Positions 9,854 through 17,834 of a DNA stretch of 64,000 nt are shown one piece after another. How positions within the stretch are numbered: the first letter of the stretch is position 1; each line of letters begins with the position of its first letter. The position numbers and the translations under genes were made by a program. This DNA is from Sediminihaliea albiluteola (GTDB lineage: Bacteria > Pseudomonadota > Gammaproteobacteria > Pseudomonadales > Halieaceae). Where the stretch lies: NCBI RefSeq assembly GCF_014077625.1, contig NZ_JACFXU010000013.1:868001-932000 (forward strand), given 5' to 3'. The notes below the pieces were generated by a model. The model was not told where the DNA came from and searched no databases. It saw only the letters and a program-made list of their open reading frames with translations.

Positions 9854-11256
9854 ATCGGAGTCACGCGATTAAGAAGTTGCACATCCACACTAGCAAAAGC
9901 CTGCTCACGGACAAAGCGCCGCCAGTCCTCCACTTTACGGTGTGGCACAGACTTACCCGGGAGCGGCACGAGATAGAGCGTACAACGCGGTATGTCATCG
10001 AGCTCGGCCAGTATGTCGGCTAGCTCTGCCATCGGTGGCTCCCACGATTTTACCACCACTGCCAGTTGATCAAAGGCAGCTTTGTTTTTCTCTTGCAGCA
10101 GCTCGCGCTCACGCTGTAGCTGATTAAAGCCCAGCGATAAAATATTGTCCTGGGCAAGGCCGAGACTCAAGAGCTCTTCAAACTGATCCACTGACTCAGC
10201 ACCCAAGGCGCCACTCCAGTCCAATAACAAGACTCGCGCTGTGGCGGAAGGCCCTGAAGAGACTGCAGCTCTCGCTTGTGCTTCTGACACAGCCTCATCA
10301 CTATGCTCGGAGCTCTGCGTGGTAACCAAGGGGGCACGCATACGGTTAAGTACCATGTCAGCTCCGGGAAACTGCACAAAAGCACGGCGCATCATGTGCC
10401 GCGTCGCTAGCCTGCTAGCAGCCCACAGCAACAAGCGTGGGAGCAAGGCATAAACGGTGATACTCATAAACAGAAAGCCCCACCAGCCCCGCATGCTATC
10501 AATACCCTCGCGATCTAAATTGGTCAGCGCTGGGTGGTAGCGACTGCCCGCAATAATATCGCTGGATAGCGTAGCTTCCGGCCACACACTCGACCAAGGC
10601 CCTGCCATGGCATCGGTGAAGCTCAGCACAAAATGATCGCTGAGTGAAAAAGTGGAGCCCCACACAAAGGCAAAATCAGTTATCGCCGGCACCGCAATAA
10701 AAGCAGCTAAAGCGGCGGCGGTGAACAAGACGGCAAACTCCTGACAGTATCGCATAAGGAGTAGACGGAGCACCGAAGCGGCCTCACGTAGATAGCGCCG
10801 ATCGGGCAAGCTGCGCAGTACCAGCAATCGCATCGGGCTCGCTGGCAAAGTGGCCGGGGCCCGGCCACTCACTGTTCGGACAAAGAAAAAGCTCGCAAAG
10901 AGGCTCATCAAAAGCTGCAGGCCGACAAAGAGCGCTAGCAGTACAAAGGCATTAACTAATCCGCGACTGCTGCTGAGCAAAAAGCCCGCCATCGCGCTAA
11001 AGCCTAAGAGCAAAGCCAAGCCTCGGGCGATATAGACCCAGCTCGACTCTGCTTGCCAGCCCTTGCCTTGATCGGCCGGAACCACGCTATCGAGCCAATA
11101 CAAGAGACGCGCTTCATCACTCTGCTGCTGGCAGCTCCTTGCAATAGCGTGATCGCGCTGTCGCAGCTCTGATATCGCTCGCTCACGGTCCTGTTCCACT
11201 TGTTCTGCCAAGTGATATAAGTCTTGCAGGTTAGGACGCGATCGATGCACAGTCAC
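9850..11256 (-). CDS. DUF2868 family membrane protein
   Basis: A 468-residue protein of the DUF2868 family. A charged N-terminal cytoplasmic region (about 75 residues, with QVEQDRERAISELRQRDHAIAR likely helical) is followed by hydrophobic segments around residues 80-125, 165-200 and 265-285. A soluble C-terminal domain begins around residue 340 (RVLLLDWSGAL) and has an alternating alpha/beta look but no visible P-loop. The stop overlaps the start of the GTPase gene, implying a stoichiometric membrane-protein/GTPase pair. It is likely the membrane anchor or regulator of that GTPase (inference). The name is family-level only; no biochemical role is known to me. Confidence 0.82.
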   Translation of the reverse strand: MTVHRSRPNLQDLYHLAEQVEQDRERAISELRQRDHAIARSCQQQSDEARLLYWLDSVVPADQGKGWQAESSWVYIARGLALLLGFSAMAGFLLSSSRGLVNAFVLLALFVGLQLLMSLFASFFFVRTVSGRAPATLPASPMRLLVLRSLPDRRYLREAASVLRLLLMRYCQEFAVLFTAAALAAFIAVPAITDFAFVWGSTFSLSDHFVLSFTDAMAGPWSSVWPEATLSSDIIAGSRYHPALTNLDREGIDSMRGWWGFLFMSITVYALLPRLLLWAASRLATRHMMRRAFVQFPGADMVLNRMRAPLVTTQSSEHSDEAVSEAQARAAVSSGPSATARVLLLDWSGALGAESVDQFEELLSLGLAQDNILSLGFNQLQRERELLQEKNKAAFDQLAVVVKSWEPPMAELADILAELDDIPRCTLYLVPLPGKSVPHRKVEDWRRFVREQAFASVDVQLLNRVTPI

Positions 11257-11405
11257 AACCTGCCTTAAGGCCTACTTTCAACACACAAATACTCTATATA
11301 GCTGGATAATCTATAGCTGTAAGATACAGGCTAAAGTACCACAAGGGGAATGCCCATAAGGGCGTCTAAGCGTTTTCATAGCCCCTTCTGAACTAAGGCC
11401 CGAAA

Positions 11406-11798
11406 ATGGCTCCAAGGATACAAATTATGCCAAAAAAGGAAGTGCCCCCCGAGAATAATCAATACCAACAAGCTTATAGCGACGAGGGCTTCTGGGACAA
11501 ACTCCGCCACTACGCTGGCAGCGCCGGTAAAGAGGTAGTCGAGAAGGCCCTGTTGATGTACTACGCTGCGCAGCAAGAAGATGTCCCGAAATGGGCCAAA
11601 GCGACCATTTTTGGCGCGCTGGGCTACTTTATCACGCCCCTCGATGCCATCGTCGACCTAACACCTGTAGTGGGCTACGCGGATGATCTGGGTGTACTAG
11701 CCCTGGCGCTGGCAGCTGTCGCTCGCTACATCAATGATGACGCTAGAGCGCGCACAGCCGAGCGTATGGAGCGCTGGTTTGGGGCTGATGATAAATAG
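11406..11798 (+). CDS. YkvA/DUF1232 family small membrane protein
   Basis: A 130-residue protein of the DUF1232 (YkvA) family. The family signature occupies residues 55-105: WAKATIFGALGYFITPLDAIVDLTP, GYADDLGVLALAL. One or two short hydrophobic helices would place it at the inner membrane. Function is unknown for the family. The ATG at 11406 has an AAGG 6 nt upstream; a second in-frame ATG at 11427 is also possible and would remove seven residues. It is divergent from the DUF2868 gene across a 149-bp gap. Confidence 0.8.
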   Translation: MAPRIQIMPKKEVPPENNQYQQAYSDEGFWDKLRHYAGSAGKEVVEKALLMYYAAQQEDVPKWAKATIFGALGYFITPLDAIVDLTPVVGYADDLGVLALALAAVARYINDDARARTAERMERWFGADDK

Positions 11799-11848
11799 CA
11801 CCTGTCATTGATAGCAGCAAGCTGTAGCCATTGGAGAATTCTGAGTGC

Positions 11849-11866
11849 TTAAGTGCCAGCACTTAA
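11849..11866. promoter_or_regulatory. Perfect palindrome upstream of mscS-like gene
   Basis: TTAAGTGC at 11849-11856 and GCACTTAA at 11859-11866 form an 8-bp perfect inverted repeat with a 2-nt centre, about 120 bp upstream of the MscS-type gene. Its size and symmetry suit a dimeric repressor operator. No matching regulator is obvious, so the role is inference. Confidence 0.35.
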
Positions 11867-11983
11867 CTTGGCGGAGAACTTCAAAAAACGTGGATCTCCC
11901 ACTGCTTTGCCACAACAATGCAAGCACGCTTCGAGACAAGATCGCCTGCATAAAAAACTCAACAGGCCCATAGGAAGAACACG

Positions 11984-12937
11984 ATGAATGAAAATGCAGC
12001 CTCGGCACAAGCATCAACCAACGAAGCAATTGATGCGGCCTCTCCCATCGATGCACCGCAGTCTATGTCCGATGTAGTCTCTTCACTGCAATCAACTTTC
12101 CTCGGTATTTGGGAAGCCTTTTTGCAGCACACTCCCTATCTTCTCGCTGGACTCTTGGTTCTGGTCTTTACTTGGATTGCCGCTCAGTCGGTTAAACAAC
12201 TGACTCGGCGCGCGCTCAGACGGGCGAGCGTGAAGGCCTCGCTACAAGAACTGGGTGAGCGGCTGGTCAATATCTTAGTGTGGGGCGCCGGCTTGCTGCT
12301 AGCAGCGATGTTTTGGTTTCCAGGCCTGACGCCCACTACCGCGCTGGGCGGTCTCGGGCTCATCTCAATCGCTATTGGTTTTGCTTTTCAGGATATTTTT
12401 GAAAACTTCTTTGCCGGTATTCTATTGCTGTGGCGCTTCCCCTTTGAAAACGGTGACTTTATTGAATGTGAAGGTATTCTCGGAGAAGTTGAAGACGTCA
12501 CCATTCGCATGACAAAGCTGCGCCTTACCTCCGGTGAGCTGATGCTGGTACCAAATTCTTTCTTGTTTAAAAATCCAGTCAACGTGGTCACTAACAGGAC
12601 TCTCAGACGGGTGGAAATCATCGCTGGCGTCGCCTATGACGTCGACTTGGAACAAGCGCTTGTAGTCATACAAGAGGCGGTGGAGAGCTGCTCTACGGTG
12701 CACTCAAGTAAAGCTGTACAGGTTTTCCCCCAGGGCTTTGGAGACAGTAGCATCGATATTGAAGTGGCCTGGTGGACCCAAGCAAAACCCTTTGATGTCC
12801 GTCAGTCCCGCGCTGAGGTTATCATCGCTATTAAGCGTGCATTGGATCAGGCCGGTATCGAGATCCCCTTCCCTTACCGCACTCTAACATTCAAAGAGCC
12901 TCTGCAGATTCAGCCCCTCACAGCGCCAGACTGCTAA
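11984..12937 (+). CDS. MscS-type mechanosensitive ion channel
   Basis: A 317-residue small-conductance mechanosensitive channel. After a polar N terminus there are about three membrane spans (PYLLAGLLVLVFTWIAAQSV; LVNILVWGAGLLLAAMFWF; TALGGLGLISIAIGFAFQDI). The last is the pore-lining TM3, with a Gly/Ala pattern and the FAFQDIFENFFAGI signature. The cytoplasmic beta domain follows (GDFIECEGILGEVEDVTIR; LVPNSFLFKNPV). It should release solutes during hypo-osmotic shock. Slightly longer than E. coli MscS (286). A second, different MscS-type gene lies at 26.9-27.8 kb. Downstream is the PLD-like protein on the same strand. Confidence 0.88.
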   Translation: MNENAASAQASTNEAIDAASPIDAPQSMSDVVSSLQSTFLGIWEAFLQHTPYLLAGLLVLVFTWIAAQSVKQLTRRALRRASVKASLQELGERLVNILVWGAGLLLAAMFWFPGLTPTTALGGLGLISIAIGFAFQDIFENFFAGILLLWRFPFENGDFIECEGILGEVEDVTIRMTKLRLTSGELMLVPNSFLFKNPVNVVTNRTLRRVEIIAGVAYDVDLEQALVVIQEAVESCSTVHSSKAVQVFPQGFGDSSIDIEVAWWTQAKPFDVRQSRAEVIIAIKRALDQAGIEIPFPYRTLTFKEPLQIQPLTAPDC

Positions 12938-13041
12938 TGGAGTCTTTAACTATAATGTGATCAAACGGCGAGTACTCAAGCTAGACATAAAGCTCGCCGC
13001 AAATGATAAGGCCCAGCTTGGGTGTAGAGCAGGATACAAAG

Positions 13042-13551
13042 ATGGATACTAAGCCGGGCTCAAACTACAGCTCCAGCAATGACTCTTCCGATAATGATAG
13101 CGCGGATCTGCTTGCCCCCACGGTAGAGCTTTGTGAGAGCGCCAGCCGTTATCTATACCTGCTTAGCCCCAGTGCAAGCTTTCGTATATTCGATAGCCAA
13201 CACTTAGCTGAGGCAATGGCGCAACTAGCGCGTCGTTCCCGTCACACTGAGCTGCGTATATTGATCGATGATCCAGGGCCGCAACGACTAAGGAATCACC
13301 GGCTGCTGAATCTCGCGCGACGCATACCAAGCAAAGTGCGCCTGCACTGCATCGCTGAACATCCGCAATGGCAAGGTGAAACACTAGTGCTTCGTGATCA
13401 TGATGGCCTGCTCTATAAGCCGGCAGAAAGCCTCAGCAGAGTTTTTTATGAAGCAAACTCAAGAGCATTAACAAAGCGCTATTTGGAGCTCTTTGAAACG
13501 CTATGGCGCCATAGTGAACAGCCTACAGAGTTACGTCAGCTATCACTATAA
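13042..13551 (+). CDS. Small PLD-like/DUF7931-type protein
   Basis: A 169-residue cytoplasmic protein that I cannot name with certainty. After an acidic Ser/Asp-rich stretch (SSNDSSDNDSADLL) it shows a compact alpha/beta domain with YLYLLSPSASFRIFDS, ELRILIDDPGPQRLRNHRLL, VRLHCIAEHP and LLYKPAESLSRVFYEAN. This layout resembles the half phospholipase-D-like domains found next to acetyltransferases in gammaproteobacteria, but no HxK motif is present. The ATG at 13042 is preferred over one at 13003 because an AGGA lies 7 nt before it and none precedes the earlier codon. A broken partial copy follows at 13.7-14.0 kb. Confidence 0.55.
   Translation: MDTKPGSNYSSSNDSSDNDSADLLAPTVELCESASRYLYLLSPSASFRIFDSQHLAEAMAQLARRSRHTELRILIDDPGPQRLRNHRLLNLARRIPSKVRLHCIAEHPQWQGETLVLRDHDGLLYKPAESLSRVFYEANSRALTKRYLELFETLWRHSEQPTELRQLSL
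13074..13115 (+). repeat. Direct repeat copy A (partner at 13834-13875)
   Basis: This 42-bp segment, coding for the NDSSDNDSADL peptide, recurs 760 bp downstream at 13834-13875 with 37 of 42 positions identical by eye. It marks a local duplication linking the PLD-like gene and its remnant. Confidence 0.7.
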
Positions 13552-13686
13552 ATTACCGCTAGCACTGAGCTAGCAGGATAAACCTCATGCAAATTCCTCC
13601 GGGCTTCAACTGTAAAGCTTGGCAAATTACGTAAACAAATGTGCTGAAACTAATATAGGCTTGAGCGAGCTATAAAGGTAATAAAA

Positions 13687-13842
13687 ATGGATATTCAAGT
13701 TCTCGCCAGACAATCAAGTGAACTTATAGAAAGTGCCTTAGTGGTAGTTTCTAGCCCGCAAAGCTATATCCAGGTGACAAAACTCATTGAAAAACATTTT
13801 CCTCAGCGCGAGCTTAGAATTCTTAATGCAGGACAGCAATGA
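13687..13842 (+). pseudogene. Truncated paralogue of the PLD-like gene (N-terminal fragment)
   Basis: A 51-codon reading frame starting MDIQVLARQSSELIESALVV and ending RELRILNAGQQ. Its second half resembles the preceding gene (SPQSY and LRILNAG match SPSAS and LRILIDDPG), so it looks like the core of a diverged paralogue cut off by a stop. AAAGG lies 8 nt before the ATG, so it could still be translated. Immediately after, in another frame, comes a duplicated piece of the first gene. Confidence 0.45.
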
Positions 13843-13875
13843 TTCTTCCGATAATGACAGCGCAGATCTAATTGC
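13834..13875 (+). repeat. Direct repeat copy B (partner at 13074-13115)
   Basis: Second copy of the 42-bp repeat. Most differences from copy A fall at third codon positions when read in the NDSSDNDSADL frame, which suggests the duplicate was still under coding constraint for some time before it was broken. Confidence 0.7.
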
Positions 13876-13984
13876 ACTAGCAGTGGCGCTTAATGCTTAT
13901 GAGTATCTACTCTACAAACCAGCAGTCAGCCCTTTACGTTCTTACATCAGTGCTATGGGCAATTTATGTTTTTATGTAAAGTAA
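13834..13984 (+). pseudogene. Scrambled remnant of the PLD-like gene
   Basis: From an internal ATG this stretch reads MQDSNDSSDNDSADLIALAV, then AYEYLLYKPAVSP. The first part copies the acidic N-terminal segment of the 13.0-kb gene and the second copies its C-terminal LLYKPAESL segment, with the whole middle missing. It is in a different frame from the 13687 fragment that runs into it. I read it as a decayed, internally deleted duplicate, not a functional gene. Confidence 0.5.
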
Positions 13985-14014
13985 GCGCAAAAACATCCTA
14001 GCGGAGTCTGCAAT

Positions 14015-14440
14015 GTGTTAGTCGTTGTACTTGTCAATATGCTTCTTATCGGCTTGACGGTCATCATTCACTATGAATTTCTGCACCGCCTTACGCTACT
14101 TATGCCACTGTTAAAAATTCGCCATCGCTTTCGGATCGTACTTGGGGTCTTTGCAGCTCTCAGCGCACATGCAGTAGAAGTATGGATCTTTGCTCTGTCT
14201 TACTACTACATGCACAAGACCGATGGCTGGGGGGAACTACGCGGCAACTTTGAGGGGACGCTGCTTGATTGCGTCTACTTCTCCTTTACCACCTACACCA
14301 CCCTAGGTACCGGTGACATCGAACCGATTGGCAATTTACGCTATTTGACTGGGCTGGAGTCACTGACTGGTTTGGTGCTGATAACCTGGACCGCCTCCTT
14401 CCTCTATCTACAAATGACTCGCTACTGGGATGAAAGCTAA
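14015..14440 (+). CDS. Two-TM ion channel family protein (K+ channel pore-like)
   Basis: A ~141-residue inner-membrane protein of the Ion_trans_2 type. Hydrophobic segments flank a pore loop: DCVYFSFTTYTTLGTGDIEP, where TLGTGD occupies the place of the K+ selectivity filter (TVGYGD) with Thr for Tyr. The family is widespread but ion selectivity is untested, and the changed filter makes K+ selectivity uncertain. The start is GTG at 14015, with GCGGAG upstream; an ATG at 14039 would remove eight residues. No ligand-binding domain is attached. Confidence 0.75.
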   Translation: MLVVVLVNMLLIGLTVIIHYEFLHRLTLLMPLLKIRHRFRIVLGVFAALSAHAVEVWIFALSYYYMHKTDGWGELRGNFEGTLLDCVYFSFTTYTTLGTGDIEPIGNLRYLTGLESLTGLVLITWTASFLYLQMTRYWDES

Positions 14441-14502
14441 ACTGAAGGTTTTGGTTAGGGCTATTGCCCCTTAACACTATCTAGTCAGGCTCGCTTGGAC
14501 AC

Positions 14503-15489
14503 TTAAGGCTTAACCATAAAGTGTTGCACAGCCGTCAACAGGTCTCGGTAGGCCCAGTGAATGAGCTTATCCTCTTCAATAAATGCCAACCCCCCAGCTA
14601 GGAAAAGTGTTTGAATGCTCTGAAAAACTTGCAAGTTTTGCTCACCTAAAACACTGCGGAGATGCTGCTCATGCTGCTCTAAATAGAGACCTTTGACACT
14701 TTTTGCTTCCACGTCACTCGCTAAGCTGTAAAGCCTTTGCTCGCATGTTTCTACCAAGGGCAGTAGCTCTTTGTCGATCAATGACACGGCCTCTGGCTTC
14801 TCTAAACCCTGCAAACACAGCCTTAATACACACTTAACACAGCCTAGATAGGAAGCGGACATGCTAAGACGCGCAAAGGACTGAAAAGGAATATGAAATA
14901 CGCCGTAGTGATCGTTGTTCTTGATACGGTTAATCTCAAAGCCATAGCTTTTGGGTACCTTGACAGCCTCTAAATGAATACCGAATGAGGAGGAATTCCT
15001 CATTCCCATGATCGGCCATTTATCCTCTGACAGTTGAACCTTAGCCCTAGGTACCACAAAGCTCTTCAGCCCTTTACCCGAATGTGTTGCGTTTAAACTA
15101 AACAAAGTCGCGTGATGGGCGCCGGTGCATTTACCCCATTCACCGCTAATTTCAACAGCATCATCAAGCTCTCGCCACTGGCCACTGCTGGCACCGCTGC
15201 CTGCGATGACAGCATCCTCTGCACTAAACAGTTCCTGGGCCACCTGGTCTGCAAAGCTAGCTGAGAACCAGTTGGCACCGGCACCTAAATTGACCGTCCA
15301 GCCCAAGCCACCCTGAATCTCTGCCACCTCAAGTAGCCTTTGGCAGCCTTCAGCCATCGACAATTCTAAGCCGCCGTAGCTCTTGGGCACGAAGAGCTTA
15401 AACCATTTGTTTTGATAGCAGCTCTGTAGACGATCTGGATTGAGATGAAATTGTTGATACTCTTCTAAGGTAAATGCCTTCACTGACAA
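14503..15489 (-). CDS. Acyl-CoA dehydrogenase-like flavoprotein (group D monooxygenase-like)
   Basis: A 328-residue protein with the acyl-CoA dehydrogenase fold, shorter than a standard enzyme (about 380). It has FVPKSYGGLELSMAEGCQ at the N-terminal helical domain, a middle beta domain with GECG-like ISGEWGKCTGAHHA, and the C-terminal AYRDLLTAVQHFMV. The RDLxxAxxH ending and lack of the catalytic Glu motif resemble flavin-dependent monooxygenases of the HpaB/DszC group rather than true dehydrogenases. Substrate unknown. Starts are TTG at 15489 or GTG at 15483, with AAGGAAA just upstream. It is divergent from the NUDIX gene. Confidence 0.65.
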   Translation of the reverse strand: MSVKAFTLEEYQQFHLNPDRLQSCYQNKWFKLFVPKSYGGLELSMAEGCQRLLEVAEIQGGLGWTVNLGAGANWFSASFADQVAQELFSAEDAVIAGSGASSGQWRELDDAVEISGEWGKCTGAHHATLFSLNATHSGKGLKSFVVPRAKVQLSEDKWPIMGMRNSSSFGIHLEAVKVPKSYGFEINRIKNNDHYGVFHIPFQSFARLSMSASYLGCVKCVLRLCLQGLEKPEAVSLIDKELLPLVETCEQRLYSLASDVEAKSVKGLYLEQHEQHLRSVLGEQNLQVFQSIQTLFLAGGLAFIEEDKLIHWAYRDLLTAVQHFMVKP

Positions 15490-15528
15490 TATTTCCTTAA
15501 TGCTCGTGATGAATAACAGCTCAGCAAG

Positions 15529-15735
15529 TTAATAGTGGCTTGAGGAGCCAGAGCACTTTATGCAGCTGAAACAGCTTATATGGCTAAGGCTGCCCTCTTT
15601 AGGCGATTGCTCTGGCCTATTGTAAGTCATTGAGTACCCGGAACTAAAAGAGCTCGTTAAAATAATTAACTTAATGGCTACTGACAGCGCTGCCACTCCA
15701 GTCAAAGTCATGCTTAAAATACTAGGCAGAGCCAT
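15529..15735 (-). CDS. Possible small membrane protein, unrecognised
   Basis: A 68-codon frame with a hydrophobic N terminus (ILSMTLTGVAALSVAIKLII) and a Cys-rich end (CFSCIKC). It fills the gap between the flavoprotein and NUDIX genes. No good ribosome-binding site is positioned before the ATG, and the N-terminal hydrophobicity could be chance, so this is a weak call. Confidence 0.25.
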   Translation of the reverse strand: MALPSILSMTLTGVAALSVAIKLIILTSSFSSGYSMTYNRPEQSPKEGSLSHISCFSCIKCSGSSSHY

Positions 15736-15761
15736 TTCTCGATATTACGGTGAGCAAAATA

Positions 15762-16382
15762 ATGAGCGATAACAGTAATCAGCCTATGAGATATCAAGTC
15801 CACAGCCGTGAGACGCTTTCTAAAGGCTTTTTAACAGTCGAAGTGTTGAAACTAAGCCATGAGCTCTTTAATGGCGGTTATTCTGAGATACTCACGCGTG
15901 AGCTGCTACAACGCGGCGATGCGGTGGCTATTTTGCTGCATGACCCAATGCTTGATGAGGTAGTGCTCGTTGAGCAGTTCAGGGTTGGTGCTATCGATGA
16001 GCAAAACCCCTGGGTACTAGACCTTGTCGCAGGGATGATTGAGGCGGGGGAAGTCGTTGATACTGTCGCCAGACGCGAAACCCAGGAGGAAGCCGGACTG
16101 GAAATTCAAGGGGAGTGCCTGCCAATCGCCCGCTACTACGGCTCTGTAGGTGGCTGCAGTGAGAAAACCTATTTGCTTTACGGGCGTGTGGATGCCTCAA
16201 AAGCGGCTGGCGTACATGGACTAGAGAGCGAGGGCGAAGATATCAAAGTGCGGCGTATGCCAACAACAGACTTATATCAACTGATTGCCTCAGACGAGAT
16301 ACTACCGGCTGGCTTGATCATCGCCGGGCAATGGCTAGCCAATAGAGAACAAAGTGCTGATCACACACAGTCAATCCCCTAG
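15762..16382 (+). CDS. NUDIX hydrolase, ADP-ribose pyrophosphatase (NudF-like)
   Basis: A 206-residue cytoplasmic NUDIX enzyme. The Nudix box is intact: GMIEAGE, then VVDTVARRETQEEAGL, matching GX5EX7REUXEEXGU. The upstream VLVEQFRVGA and downstream YYGSVGGCSEKTYLLYG elements are typical of ADP-ribose diphosphatases, which hydrolyse ADP-ribose to AMP and ribose 5-phosphate. Start: ATG at 15762 is preferred because GGTGAG lies 7 nt before it; a GTG at 15750 would add four residues. It precedes the two acyl-CoA dehydrogenase genes on the same strand. Confidence 0.85.
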   Translation: MSDNSNQPMRYQVHSRETLSKGFLTVEVLKLSHELFNGGYSEILTRELLQRGDAVAILLHDPMLDEVVLVEQFRVGAIDEQNPWVLDLVAGMIEAGEVVDTVARRETQEEAGLEIQGECLPIARYYGSVGGCSEKTYLLYGRVDASKAAGVHGLESEGEDIKVRRMPTTDLYQLIASDEILPAGLIIAGQWLANREQSADHTQSIP

Positions 16383-16421
16383 ATAACTCAGAGCTAATAA
16401 ATAATAAAAGGAATGTTGTTT

Positions 16422-17594
16422 ATGTCACTGTCATTTGATTCAAGCCGGCTTTCAAACCCTGATCTTACTGAGGCTCATGAGGCTTGGCGGGAACAACTGC
16501 GTCGCTTCATTGATAAAGAAGTTACACCCCATGTCGATGAGTGGGACGAAAATGGCACCCTACCACCAGAGCTCTGGGATAAGGCTGCTGCTGCGGGGAT
16601 TTTGGGCATGGGCTATCCCGAGCAATACGGCGGCACATCCGAAGGTATTGATCTGCACTACCGTAATATTCTCAGTGAAGAGTTCGCTAGAACTAGCCTA
16701 GGTGGCTTACCCAGTACGCTGTTGTCCCATGGCATAGGTCTACCGCCAGTACTGAACTTTGGTAGTGAGGCGCTAAAAAGCACCATTATCCCGCCAGTAG
16801 TAGCAGGCACCAAGCGTATCGCCCTAGCGATTACCGAGCCTTCTGGAGGCTCTGATGTAGCGAATTTAACAACGACTGCAGTACGAGAGGGTGACCACTA
16901 CATCGTCAATGGCAGTAAAACCTTTATCTCTGGCGGCATGGGTGCAGACTGGTTTACTACGGGTGTTCGCACCAGTGGAGAAGGTGCGGGGGGCATCTCT
17001 GTATTAGTTATACCGGCAGATGTGGAGGGCGTGAGTCGCACTCCCCTAGACAAGAAACAAGGCTGGTGGTGCAGCGACACAGCCACCATTTACTTCGATA
17101 AGGTCAAGGTGCCCGCAGGCAACCTACTGGGCGAGGAAGGCAAAGGTTTCTATGTTATCGCACACAACTTTAACCATGAACGCCTGTCCATGGCAGTCAT
17201 GATGGAAGCCAGCTCACGTGTCTGTCTGGAAGAGGCGGTAAACTGGGCTCAAAACAGAAAAACATTTGGCAAGCGTCTTGCTGACCATCAAGTTATCCGC
17301 CACAAAATCGCTGAAATGAAGCAGCGCATCAACAGTTGCCAAAGCTATATCCAGTACTGCACCCGGGAGATTATTGCCGGTACCGCTGTGTTTGGTGATA
17401 TCGCCTTATTAAAGGTGCACTGCAGTGAAACACTTGAGTTTTGTGCTAGGGAGGCTATGCAAATCCTCGGTGGCATAGGTTATATGCGTGGTAACCGTGT
17501 AGAGCGCATCTACCGTGAAGTCAGGGTTAACGCCATTGGTGGTGGCTCTGAGGAAATAATGCGTGATCTCGCCGCCAGACAGTACCAGCTATAA
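16422..17594 (+). CDS. Acyl-CoA dehydrogenase (first of two)
   Basis: A 390-residue FAD-dependent acyl-CoA dehydrogenase. All family blocks are present: LGMGYPEQYGG, the FAD/substrate block AITEPSGGSDVANL, NGSKTFISGGMGADW, and the C-terminal GGIGYMRGNRVERIYREVRV. At the usual catalytic loop it has AIGGGSEEIM, without Glu in the YEGT position; the candidate catalytic Glu is in FNHERLSM, as in long-chain and isovaleryl-CoA enzymes. It therefore probably acts on long or branched acyl-CoA. AAAAGGA touches the ATG at 16413, so the second ATG at 16422 (9 nt away) is the likelier start. It lies 39 bp after the NUDIX gene. Confidence 0.88.
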   Translation: MSLSFDSSRLSNPDLTEAHEAWREQLRRFIDKEVTPHVDEWDENGTLPPELWDKAAAAGILGMGYPEQYGGTSEGIDLHYRNILSEEFARTSLGGLPSTLLSHGIGLPPVLNFGSEALKSTIIPPVVAGTKRIALAITEPSGGSDVANLTTTAVREGDHYIVNGSKTFISGGMGADWFTTGVRTSGEGAGGISVLVIPADVEGVSRTPLDKKQGWWCSDTATIYFDKVKVPAGNLLGEEGKGFYVIAHNFNHERLSMAVMMEASSRVCLEEAVNWAQNRKTFGKRLADHQVIRHKIAEMKQRINSCQSYIQYCTREIIAGTAVFGDIALLKVHCSETLEFCAREAMQILGGIGYMRGNRVERIYREVRVNAIGGGSEEIMRDLAARQYQL

Positions 17595-17834
17595 GCGAAT
17601 CAAAGCTTTCTATTGAGCTATAGAGCGCTGAGCAACTCGCTGTTATGCGGTAAGAGTCTTGGGGCTTTGAAGCTTGTTTGAGATTAAGCCCATTGAATAA
17701 GGCGCAGGCCTATTGCGAGAGCTGCAGGTACGGCAGCAGCTAGATAGCAGCTATGTCATTGCGTAAAGTGACAAAGTCCCATAAGCCCTATACTCAATCT
17801 GATATTGAAGTGACTTTAATTAGGATTAATCAGC

